The translations under genes and the position numbers were made by a program. The notes beneath the pieces are model-generated. The model did no database searches. It saw nothing but the letters and a program-made list of their open reading frames with translations, and was not told the origin of the DNA. Shown one piece after another: positions 6,051-12,558 of a stretch of DNA of 16,642 nt (position 1 is the first letter of the stretch; the number at the start of each line of letters is the position of its first letter). The stretch is from Fimbriimonadaceae bacterium (GTDB lineage: Bacteria; Armatimonadota; Fimbriimonadia; Fimbriimonadales; Fimbriimonadaceae), in the NCBI GenBank assembly GCA_014380605.1, contig JACMJO010000096.1, positions 1 through 16,642 on the forward strand, given 5' to 3'.

Positions 6051-8021
6051 CTAAGCCGTATGGACCATCGGGCGTTTGCGTTTGTCGGATTCGAGTCGCC
6101 GCAAGATTTCTCGAGTAATCGGAGCTGTCTCGCCCTGGCCAAAGAGGAGATACCGGAACAGATAAGCAACGGGGTTGCCCTCGGTCCAATTCAGGTATGC
6201 GTGGGGACGCTTCCCCGTAATCTCTCGAACATGGAGTAGGAAGGCGGCAATAGAATTGGGAACCGCCGTTCCTCTGGCCCTTAAAACTTCATACTCTCCG
6301 ATTCGGAGACCTTCGACCTTGAGCACGCCTGAAAATTCGGACGCATCTGAGATGTAGACTTCTAGAAAGAGAATACATTCCTCGGCAGGAATCTGGTGGT
6401 CTTCCCGGGCCTCCCGGTCTGCTCTCGCGTATTCCGCTTCGTCGAGTTCCTCAGGCCGGTTGGGAATGATGCGGATGATATCGTCTCCCGCCGCCGCCTT
6501 CGCAATCATTTCCGCCGCCGCGGCGTCCAACTCGATTCCATCGACCCGCAGGTCGATGGACCGCCAGATTCGCGAAACAAGCGATACGGCGACAATTGAT
6601 CCAATGAAGAATCCTGCGATCTTGATTCCATCGGGCCGCTCGACAATGTTCACGATCGTCGTGTACAAGAACACGAGCGCGATGATCCCGAAGCCCCACG
6701 CGGCGGCTTTGGCGTTCCGTCGAACTGCCGAAATTGTGACCGCGATCGCCGCGCTGGTCATAAGCACGAGAACGCCTGTGGCGTAGGCTCCCCCCTGGGC
6801 GGTCACATCTGCGCGGAAAATGACAGTGACGAAGAATGCGATCGCGATGAAGACAAGCACCAAGGGCCGCACCGCTCGTGTCCACTCCGGGGCCATCCCG
6901 TAACGGGGAAGATAGCGAGGAACGATGTTTAACAGCCCAGCCATTGCCGAGGCGCCCGCAAACCAGAGAATGGCGATCGTGGATACGTCGTAGATCGTCC
7001 CGAACACGTCGCCAAGATAGTGATGGGCGAGATAGGCCAAAGCTCTACCATTTGCCTCACCTTTGGCGATACCCGGAGCCGCATCTCGAAATTGCTCGGC
7101 CGGAATAAGGAGCGTTGTGATCAGGCTGCTGAAAAGGAGAAACACGCTCATGATCAGCGCGGCGTTCAGAAGCAACTTTCGAGTGTTGCGAATCCGACCT
7201 TCTGGATTCTCAATCGACTCGCCAGGATTGCCTTTTACAAGGGGCATCACCGCCACGCCTGTCTCGAATCCAGAGAGTCCCAGGGCCAGCTTAGGGAAGA
7301 GAAGCAACGCCGCCGCCACCATCATCGCGGGATTACCATGCCGTCGGAAAAGTTGGTCCTTCCAATCGCCCAATACCGCTCCGTGAGTGAAGACCTCGTA
7401 CAAACCGCGAGCGACAACAACTGCGTTGAGCGCGAGGTATATGATCACTAGCACCACCGCGATACCGATCGCCTCCTTGAAGCCCTTGAGGAAAACTGCG
7501 CCCAGCATCCCGATCAAGACGAGGGTAACGAGGACTTCACGGCCATGCAGAGCATTGCCGACCAACGGGTTTTCGATAACGTGAGCCGTGGCGTCGGCGG
7601 CGCTGAGCGTGATGGTGATGATAAAGTCGGTGGCGACGAACCCAAGCAAGGCTAGCACGAAAAGTTTGCCTTTCCACCAGGTCAGCAGATTCTCGAGCAT
7701 CGAGATCGAACCCTCTCCGTGCGGGCTTTCCTTAGCCACTCGGTTGTAAATCGGCAGGGCGCCAAACAGGGTCAAGAGCACGAGAATAAGGGTAGCGATC
7801 GGAGACAGCGCCCCCGCAGCCAGAGCGGCGATGCCGGGCTGGTACCCAAGGGTGGAGAAGTAGTCGACGCCCGTGAGGCACATGACTTTCCACCAAGGAT
7901 GCGTGTGGTGAGGGGATTCCTCTGCCTGGTGCGGGCCCTCAGGTTCGGCGACGTGACCTTGCAGGAGCCATCGCTTAAGAGGACTCGGCTTTTTGATTTC
8001 CAATTGGGCGGGTTTGGCCAT
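6051..8021 (-). CDS. APC-superfamily permease with cytoplasmic C-terminal domain, 656 aa
   Basis: A polytopic membrane protein with roughly twelve hydrophobic segments between about residues 50 and 480. A soluble tail of about 170 residues rich in Asp/Glu (for example EELDEAEYARADREARED) follows. The first membrane region, GVDYFSTLGYQPGIAAL, then YNRVAKESPHGEGSISMLE, resembles APC amino-acid permeases and KimA-like potassium transporters of the same superfamily; the substrate cannot be decided. A further APC-like patch is ALGLSGFETGVAVMPLVKG. ATG at 8021 is preferred over GTG at 8027 because AGTAGG lies 5 nt upstream of it. It starts 28 nt after nusB on the same strand, so it is probably the last gene of the acc operon. 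Confidence 0.88.
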   Translation of the reverse strand: MAKPAQLEIKKPSPLKRWLLQGHVAEPEGPHQAEESPHHTHPWWKVMCLTGVDYFSTLGYQPGIAALAAGALSPIATLILVLLTLFGALPIYNRVAKESPHGEGSISMLENLLTWWKGKLFVLALLGFVATDFIITITLSAADATAHVIENPLVGNALHGREVLVTLVLIGMLGAVFLKGFKEAIGIAVVLVIIYLALNAVVVARGLYEVFTHGAVLGDWKDQLFRRHGNPAMMVAAALLLFPKLALGLSGFETGVAVMPLVKGNPGESIENPEGRIRNTRKLLLNAALIMSVFLLFSSLITTLLIPAEQFRDAAPGIAKGEANGRALAYLAHHYLGDVFGTIYDVSTIAILWFAGASAMAGLLNIVPRYLPRYGMAPEWTRAVRPLVLVFIAIAFFVTVIFRADVTAQGGAYATGVLVLMTSAAIAVTISAVRRNAKAAAWGFGIIALVFLYTTIVNIVERPDGIKIAGFFIGSIVAVSLVSRIWRSIDLRVDGIELDAAAAEMIAKAAAGDDIIRIIPNRPEELDEAEYARADREAREDHQIPAEECILFLEVYISDASEFSGVLKVEGLRIGEYEVLRARGTAVPNSIAAFLLHVREITGKRPHAYLNWTEGNPVAYLFRYLLFGQGETAPITREILRRLESDKRKRPMVHTA

Positions 8022-8039
8022 GTGCACCTACTCTGCGCG

Positions 8040-8053
8040 ATAGTTTGAACTAT
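8040..8053. repeat. 14-bp perfect palindrome over the nusB stop codon
   Basis: ATAGTT (8040-8045), TG, AACTAT (8048-8053) form a perfect palindrome that includes the nusB stop codon and lies about 20 nt upstream of the permease start. It could be an operator for separate permease control or chance; there is no further evidence. Confidence 0.25.
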
Positions 8054-8619
8054 TCGCTCGACTTTAGCTTCCAACCTGCCAAGCGGGCGACACTCTTGCC
8101 TTCATCGGTCTCAGGGTCCAGGTCAACCTCTTCGATCTCCGGCAACTCCTCGATGTGGACGACCTCTTCGGGCTCTTCCTCTTTGGGAGCCGTTTCGGGG
8201 TCCCATTCGGACTTTTTGGAGTCGGCAAGCACTTTTCCCAGAACCCCGTTGACGAACTTGCCGCTTTCGGCGGTCGAATACTTCTTGGCAATCTCGATCG
8301 CCTCGTTTAGGGTCACCGCCGGAGGGATAGCCGGTTCGAAAATGAGTTCATACGTGGCCATCCGAAGGATATTACGATCGATGGCGGCGATGCGGCTGAA
8401 GTCGTACTCTTTGATCCGCTCGGCAAGGATCTCGTCGATCATGTTCGAATTGTCGTGGTAGCCACGAATAACCTTCTCGGCATAGTGACGTTGATCGAAA
8501 TGGATTTCTTGATCCTGGATGGTATCGGCAATGACCTTGTCGGGGTTGACCCGGGTGATGTCCATCTCATACAGGCCACGAAGCGCAAGTTCACGCCCGC
8601 GGCGTCTGGATTTAGCCAT
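8050..8619 (-). CDS. nusB: Transcription antitermination factor NusB with acidic C-terminal extension
   Basis: NusB binds boxA RNA with NusE (S10) in rRNA antitermination. The family features are present: the N-terminal RRRGRELALRGLYEMD helix, then AAIDRNILRMATYEL near residue 78, then PPAVTLNEAIEIAKKYS and the GKFVNGVLGKVL helix near 120-131. The normal NusB fold ends at about residue 132. A 57-residue tail follows (133-189) rich in Glu, Asp and Pro, ending in a basic stretch; tails of this kind occur in some NusB proteins and are probably disordered. The start ATG overlaps the 3' end of accC by 8 bases (ATGGCTAA), so the two are translationally coupled. The accC-nusB adjacency is also known in Bacillus. 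Confidence 0.96.
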   Translation of the reverse strand: MAKSRRRGRELALRGLYEMDITRVNPDKVIADTIQDQEIHFDQRHYAEKVIRGYHDNSNMIDEILAERIKEYDFSRIAAIDRNILRMATYELIFEPAIPPAVTLNEAIEIAKKYSTAESGKFVNGVLGKVLADSKKSEWDPETAPKEEEPEEVVHIEELPEIEEVDLDPETDEGKSVARLAGWKLKSSE

Positions 8620-9958
8620 TCAGGAACCTTGGCACGAAGCCGGTATCGAACTCGCCCTTGATCCATTCCGGATGCTCGACCAACCTGCGCAAGAACGGAA
8701 TATTGGTGGCAATCCCCCCAACTTCAAACTCATACAGGGCCGCGCGAAGCTTCCTAACCGCATCCGCTCGATCCTTGCCGAGGACGATCAGCTTGGCCAA
8801 GAGGGGATCGTAGTAAGGCGAAACGCTGAACCCGGCGTAGCAATGGGTTTCCATCCGAATTCCCCGTCCGCTGGGAGCAACCCAATGAGTAATGCATCCC
8901 GTGCTTGGAGCGAAATCCTTGTCCGGATCTTGGGCCGTTACTCGAACCTCGATCGCGTGCCCGGTCAAGTTGACATTGCGCTGGGTGAGCGGCAATTTCT
9001 CGCCCGCCGTAATCGCCAACATGAGGTGAACCAGGTCGATGCCCGTGACTTCTTCGGTCACCGGATGCTCGACCTGAAGTCGAGTATTCATCTCAAGGAA
9101 GTAGAACTTGTTGTCCTTGTCGACCAGGAACTCCACCGTGCCCGCGTTTTGATAGCCCACGCTCTTGGCCACCTTAACCGCCGCCTCGCCCATCTTCTTA
9201 CGAACTCGATCAGGCAACCCAGCATAAGGCGCTTCCTCGACGATCTTCTGATGGCGAAGGTTTTGGATAGAGCACTCGCGCTCGCCCAGATAGATCATGT
9301 TTCCGAAGCTATCGCCGATAACCTGAATCTCGACGTGCCTAGGCTCAAGGACGAACTTCTCAACCAGCATCTCGCCTGATCCAAAGCTTGCTTGAGCCTC
9401 CGCAGAAGCCGTTTTCCAAAGGCTTGCAAGTTCATCTGGCGAATCGACTCGACGGATGCCGCGCCCACCACCACCGGCGACGGCTTTGAGAAGAACCGGA
9501 TACCCAATCTCCTCGGCAACCTTTAAGGCATCAGAATCTGTGGCAACGGCGCCATCGGAACCCGGGACCACCGGACATCCGGCGGCAATCGCGGCAGTCT
9601 TGGCACTCGCCTTGTCCCCCATCGCCTCGATTGCGGCGGTTGGAGGGCCGATGAACTTGATTCCAAGCGACTCCAAGGCGACGGCAAAGTTGGCTCGTTC
9701 GCTGAAATACCCGTACCCGGGATGGACGGCGTCGGCTCCCGAAATCTGAGTTGCCATCAACACGTTTGCGAGGTTCAAGTAGCTATCGGTGTTCGTTCCG
9801 GCTCCAACGCAGATCGCCTCATCGGCGAGCTTGACGTGGAGGCTCTCTCGGTCCGCCTCGCTGTAGATCGCGACGCTCGAAATGCCAAGCTCTCGACAAG
9901 CCCGGAAAACGCGGCACGCAATTTCGCCCCGGTTGGCAACCAGAACCTTCTTAAGCAT
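8612..9958 (-). CDS. accC: Acetyl-CoA carboxylase, biotin carboxylase subunit
   Basis: A 448-residue biotin carboxylase (EC 6.3.4.14), the ATP-grasp enzyme that carboxylates biotin on the carrier protein in the first committed step of fatty acid synthesis. MLKKVLVANRGEIACRV is the typical N-terminus. The glycine-rich ATP loop AGGGGRGIRRV is near residue 161. LGERECSIQNLRHQKIVEEAP and FLEMNTRLQVEHPVTE (near 288, with the metal-binding Glu/Asn and the catalytic Arg) are intact. ATG at 9958 shares its A with the TGA of the upstream pilin-like gene (TGATG), which fixes the start and implies coupled translation; the frame is open further upstream but inside that gene. The enzyme looks fully active, in contrast to its biotin-less partner encoded two genes upstream. 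Confidence 0.97.
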   Translation of the reverse strand: MLKKVLVANRGEIACRVFRACRELGISSVAIYSEADRESLHVKLADEAICVGAGTNTDSYLNLANVLMATQISGADAVHPGYGYFSERANFAVALESLGIKFIGPPTAAIEAMGDKASAKTAAIAAGCPVVPGSDGAVATDSDALKVAEEIGYPVLLKAVAGGGGRGIRRVDSPDELASLWKTASAEAQASFGSGEMLVEKFVLEPRHVEIQVIGDSFGNMIYLGERECSIQNLRHQKIVEEAPYAGLPDRVRKKMGEAAVKVAKSVGYQNAGTVEFLVDKDNKFYFLEMNTRLQVEHPVTEEVTGIDLVHLMLAITAGEKLPLTQRNVNLTGHAIEVRVTAQDPDKDFAPSTGCITHWVAPSGRGIRMETHCYAGFSVSPYYDPLLAKLIVLGKDRADAVRKLRAALYEFEVGGIATNIPFLRRLVEHPEWIKGEFDTGFVPRFLNG

Positions 9959-10347
9959 CAATACTTTCCGTGACCTGGGTGCACGCATTTAACCCTGCCC
10001 GTTTGAGCATCATAGGAATAGGGTTCTTTGCCTTTGCCCATCGGGCAGGAATAGAACTGCGAACCCAACCTAGTCTCTTCAAGGGTTTGCGGCCAAACCT
10101 CGTCACTACCCGTGTCATGAGACATCTGGAGCGACAAACGTAGTTGGCCGAGGTAATTCTTGCAAACGGTGTCCTCTGCCTTCGCCTTAACCAATCCGGG
10201 AACGGTAGTACCCCGACCGTCGGCTCGAGGAGACCCTTGGCTTGAAAACGCCCCCGAGCCCTTCATCATCACGACGGCCAAGACCGCAATGATTGCGATA
10301 ACGACTAAGCTGGCGGCCAACGTTTGGCCGCTTTGGATTTTTCTCAT
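9958..10347 (-). CDS. Pilin/pseudopilin-like protein, 129 aa, inserted between accB and accC
   Basis: Residues 1-29 resemble a type IV prepilin leader and N-terminal helix: a short basic leader MRKIQSG, then QTLAASLVVIAIIAVLAVV. Prepilin peptidase would cut after G7, but the +1 residue is Gln instead of Phe and the usual Glu at +5 is Ala (A12), so processing and assembly are uncertain. The rest is a small soluble domain with Cys at 62, 101 and 121. The pattern VCKNYLGQLRLSLQM, then YSCPMGKGKEPYSYDAQTG and VKCVHPGHGKY resembles the C-terminal halves of pseudopilins in Armatimonadota/Planctomycetes-type genomes, as I recall them. Start and stop overlap accB (ATGA) and accC (TGATG), so it is translated with both. 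A single-pass membrane anchor for an acc complex is one possible reading. Confidence 0.8.
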   Translation of the reverse strand: MRKIQSGQTLAASLVVIAIIAVLAVVMMKGSGAFSSQGSPRADGRGTTVPGLVKAKAEDTVCKNYLGQLRLSLQMSHDTGSDEVWPQTLEETRLGSQFYSCPMGKGKEPYSYDAQTGRVKCVHPGHGKY

Positions 10348-10748
10348 GGCTTCACCCGGGCGATTGCTTGCCCAAATTCTACGGCATCGCCATCCTTGAC
10401 GAGAACCTCTACGATTTCTCCGGCAACGGTCGACTCGACATCGTTGGCCAGGCCCAGTGTGGAGATCGAGGCAACGACATCGCCTTTTGCGATGTGGTTC
10501 CCAATCACAAGCTTGCCCTCATCTTCTCGGAAATAGCCCACGTGAGTGGCCTTAATCGACAAGAAGGTTGTTTCAGGAGGAGCATCTGGTTCGTCGATAA
10601 CCCCGCTGACTTGAGGCTTTTTTCTTGCGGCTGGCTCTAGGCTTGCCCGAAACTGAGCTTCGCCATTTGCAAGTTCTACCTCTGCGAACCCGTGGTCGCG
10701 CGCCACTTGCAGTGCGTGCTTCACGACTTCGGCATCTATGCTAGCCAT
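10344..10748 (-). CDS. accB: Biotin carboxyl carrier protein homologue lacking the biotinylated lysine
   Basis: 134 residues with the layout of AccB: an N-terminal helical region (1-30), a linker rich in Pro/Ala, and a C-terminal biotinyl/lipoyl-type barrel from about residue 63. The barrel shows GKLVIGNHIAKGDVVASI and then AGEIVEVLVKDGDAVEFGQAIARV, the standard strands flanking the biotin hairpin. Where the family has EAMKMMN or EAMKLMN, this protein has STLGLAN (96-102), with G99 at the lysine position; no lysine lies nearby on the hairpin. It therefore cannot carry biotin in the usual way. Plant BADC proteins are the known analogue: biotin-less BCCP copies that regulate acetyl-CoA carboxylase. 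It leads the operon and overlaps the pilin-like gene by four bases. Fold assignment is firm; function is inferred. Confidence 0.85.
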   Translation of the reverse strand: MASIDAEVVKHALQVARDHGFAEVELANGEAQFRASLEPAARKKPQVSGVIDEPDAPPETTFLSIKATHVGYFREDEGKLVIGNHIAKGDVVASISTLGLANDVESTVAGEIVEVLVKDGDAVEFGQAIARVKP

Positions 10749-10790
10749 GGGGAGGGGAGTTTACCCGTGGGCGTCGTTGCCGCACGGATT

Positions 10791-10834
10791 GAAAAATAAG
10801 GAATGCCCCCACTTGAGGGTCGGAAGCATTCCTT
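10791..10834 (-). terminator. Intrinsic terminator or attenuator ahead of accB
   Basis: On the minus strand AAGGAATGC pairs with GCATTCCTT (10826-10834 with 10798-10806), a perfect 9-bp stem, with CCC/GGG pairs extending inside it, and is followed at once by ATTTTTC (10791-10797). This is a typical Rho-independent terminator 50 bases before the accB start, in the same direction. It either ends a short RNA or attenuates the acc operon. Confidence 0.65.
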
Positions 10835-10910
10835 GGAGAGGAGAAAGCGTTTCGTAAAACGCAAGATCCGGTCGTCTTTCTATTCGACGACTCTCATTGT
10901 TAACTGTACA
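10791..10910 (-). ncRNA. Structured acc leader or small RNA
   Basis: No gene is visible from 10749 to about 11011. Reading leftwards, a -10-like TATGAT at 10916-10921 would start RNA near 10909. The next 110 bases hold three hairpins in order: GTCGTC/GACGAC (10871-10876 with 10886-10891), GCGTTT/AAACGC (10847-10852 with 10857-10862, loop 4) and the terminator at 10791-10834. A start codon at 10897 begins the five-codon frame MRVVE then stop, partly inside the first hairpin; it could be a leader peptide or chance. The arrangement fits a regulatory leader or a roughly 115-nt RNA. I cannot match it to a known riboswitch. Confidence 0.35.
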
Positions 10911-10915
10911 GACAT

Positions 10916-10921
10916 ATCATA
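10916..10921 (-). promoter_or_regulatory. Candidate -10 box (TATGAT) for the acc leader
   Basis: TATGAT on the minus strand differs from TATAAT at one base and lies in an AT-rich patch upstream of the structured leader. No good -35 hexamer is found at 16-18 bases. Weak support. Confidence 0.3.
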
Positions 10922-11011
10922 ACGAAAAAGAGATTCCCGTGGGGGGCAAATTTTGCCAGATCATCCGCAAAATTACCTGGCTCCAAGACCGCCAATCGTG
11001 GAAAGGGATTT

Positions 11012-11176
11012 GTGGGACGAGGAATCAGCCAAGAAACTCGGTGGATTGCTGGGAATCTACCGATACCTATGCTTGGCGGCGTTGGAGGGATGATGGCACG
11101 CGAGACGACATATAGAGTATCTGGGCTCCTTACCGAGAATCCGGTCAGCAAGCTCAGCTTTGGGGAGATAGCATAA
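11012..11176 (+). CDS. Possible small ORF upstream of the cheD-like gene
   Basis: The frame ending in TAA at 11174-11176 is open from 10904. Possible starts are GTG at 11012 (AAAGGGA a few bases upstream, 54 aa), ATG at 11069, and ATG at 11090 or 11093 (GGAGG just upstream, about 28 aa). The end reads ARETTYRVSGLLTENPVSKL. The stop is immediately followed by the ATG of the cheD-like gene (TAAATG), which fits translational coupling. The antisense register is also open, so openness alone is weak evidence. Unrecognised. Confidence 0.3.
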   Translation: MGRGISQETRWIAGNLPIPMLGGVGGMMARETTYRVSGLLTENPVSKLSFGEIA

Positions 11177-11686
11177 ATGTCAGCTAAAGGAAGCGCCGTT
11201 AGAGTGGCGATGGCCGACATTCAAGTGCTTCGTAAGAGCGGCCAACTTACCTGCTTAGGACTCGGCAGCGGTATCAGCCTATGCGGGTTCGACCCCGTAA
11301 CAAGCGTGGCCGGTATGGTGCAGATCATGCTCCCTACCGCCTTTCAAGGCAAAGACTTAGAGAAGCCCGGCAAGTTTGCCGACACTGGCGTGCCTGCCCT
11401 GATCGAGGCGATGACCCGAGTAGGGGCCGATCAAGATCGCATCCTCTTCGCGATGGCGGGGGGAGCGCAGATTTTCAGATTCAATAGTGCCGAATCCAAA
11501 TTAGACATCGGTTCGCGCAATGCTCAAGCGACCCTGGAAGCCGTCCAAGCACAGGGGCTTCAGGTTGTTGCTCAAGACACGGGCGGAGATGTCGCTCGGA
11601 CCGCCACTTTCGACCTGGAATCAGGAATCTTTGCCGTCCGCACGGTAACAGCTGGAGAAAAAACCCTATGCAACTTGAGGGGATGA
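11177..11686 (+). CDS. cheD: CheD-like protein with all catalytic triad positions replaced
   Basis: 169 residues aligning end to end with CheD, the chemoreceptor glutamine deamidase that also binds CheC. Conserved features are the GLGSG loop (28-32), VAGMVQIMLP, GKFADTGVPALIEAM, the MAGGAQIF loop, LDIGSRNAQATLE, and QDTGGDVARTATFDLESG near the C-terminus. Active CheD has T-x-GLGS-C and a His in the GMxHxMLP segment (T21, C27, H44 in Thermotoga maritima, as I recall). Here these are Cys26, Gly32 and Gln49, so deamidase or esterase activity is not expected. The fold is otherwise well conserved, which argues for a retained binding role. ATG at 11177 has GGGGAG about 10 nt upstream. It overlaps the HDOD gene downstream by four bases. 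Confidence 0.85.
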   Translation: MSAKGSAVRVAMADIQVLRKSGQLTCLGLGSGISLCGFDPVTSVAGMVQIMLPTAFQGKDLEKPGKFADTGVPALIEAMTRVGADQDRILFAMAGGAQIFRFNSAESKLDIGSRNAQATLEAVQAQGLQVVAQDTGGDVARTATFDLESGIFAVRTVTAGEKTLCNLRG

Positions 11687-12558
11687 ACGGATTGATGTCG
11701 GTGAATACACTGACGCTCGAAGACATCGTCGCAAAGACGAGCGATTTGCCGTCGCTCCCCGCAGCCGCGCTCGCGGTCATGCGAGAGACGGATTCGCCAA
11801 CTGGCACCGCGCAGAGCATTGCCAGATACTTGATGCAAGACCAAGCGCTCACCGCGAGAATCTTGAGGCTGGCAAACAGCGCCTATTACGGGCTTGCGCG
11901 CCAGATCATGGATGTTTCGGATGCGGTGGTTGTGCTTGGCATGAGGTGTATCCGCAACCTGTGTATGGTCGCATCAACCTATCCGTGGATGATCAAGCCC
12001 CTCAAAGGATATGGCCTTGGTCCCCGAGAGATGTGGACCCACTCCTTTGCGGTTGCAGTTGGCGCTCAGCTTGTGGCGAACCGCTCCCGATCATCGATAA
12101 GCGATCAAGCGTTCACCGCAGGCCTGCTGCATAACTTAGGAAAAGTCGCCCTGAGCATTTGGCTGGAAGACAAGTTGGCGGGGATGCTCTCCATTGCTTG
12201 CCGAGAAGGGATGACGTTCGATCAGGTTGAGCGAAAGATTCTTGGGTTCGATCACTGCGAAGTCGGAGCGCACATGGGCGAGGTTTGGAATCTGCCAAAG
12301 CCTCTCGTTGAGGCGATGCGGTTCCATCACAATCCCAACGCTTGCGATCCCCACAACCCGCTCGTCGATTGCGTCCACGTGGCTGACTATCTATCGATGA
12401 GCATGGGACTTGGACTTGGTGGAGATGGGCTTCGCTACGACTTCCAGGAGGAAGCGCTCTTAAGGTTAGGCTTAACGCCCGAATCGTTTGATGAACTCGC
12501 GGAGGAATTCATGATCTCTTATGAGCAACATGAAAAACTTTTCGAGGACGCAGCGTGA
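11683..12558 (+). CDS. HDOD-domain signalling protein
   Basis: A single HDOD domain (a metal-independent relative of HD phosphohydrolases) fills most of 291 residues. The opening signature is LPSLPAAALAVMRETD, followed by LMQDQALTARILRLANSAYYG, SDAVVVLGMRCIRNL, and AFTAGLLHNLGKVAL where HD enzymes have HDxGK. In that motif the metal-binding HD is HN, as usual for HDOD. HDOD proteins act as adaptors in chemotaxis, c-di-GMP and stress signalling. Start choice is uncertain: ATG 11683 gives a 4-base ATGA overlap with the cheD-like gene; 11668 and 11695 are in frame. Its stop overlaps the cheB GTG start by four bases. Its position between cheD and cheB points to a chemotaxis-like pathway. Confidence 0.9.
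   Translation: MNGLMSVNTLTLEDIVAKTSDLPSLPAAALAVMRETDSPTGTAQSIARYLMQDQALTARILRLANSAYYGLARQIMDVSDAVVVLGMRCIRNLCMVASTYPWMIKPLKGYGLGPREMWTHSFAVAVGAQLVANRSRSSISDQAFTAGLLHNLGKVALSIWLEDKLAGMLSIACREGMTFDQVERKILGFDHCEVGAHMGEVWNLPKPLVEAMRFHHNPNACDPHNPLVDCVHVADYLSMSMGLGLGGDGLRYDFQEEALLRLGLTPESFDELAEEFMISYEQHEKLFEDAA

Noticed and set aside
8519..9379. Plus-strand 286-codon open frame across nusB and accC
   Set aside because: Antisense to two well-identified genes; His/Arg/Leu-rich composition typical of a shadow frame.
10920..11176. Cyclic-di-GMP or other known riboswitch upstream of the cheD-like gene
   Set aside because: Looked for GEMM-type landmarks and found none; only a short GGCAAA/TTTGCC palindrome at 10945-10957.
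10900..11220. Minus-strand 106-codon open frame upstream of the acc leader
   Set aside because: It overlaps the start of the cheD-like gene, has no ribosome site, and its composition looks like an antisense shadow of the plus-strand frame.
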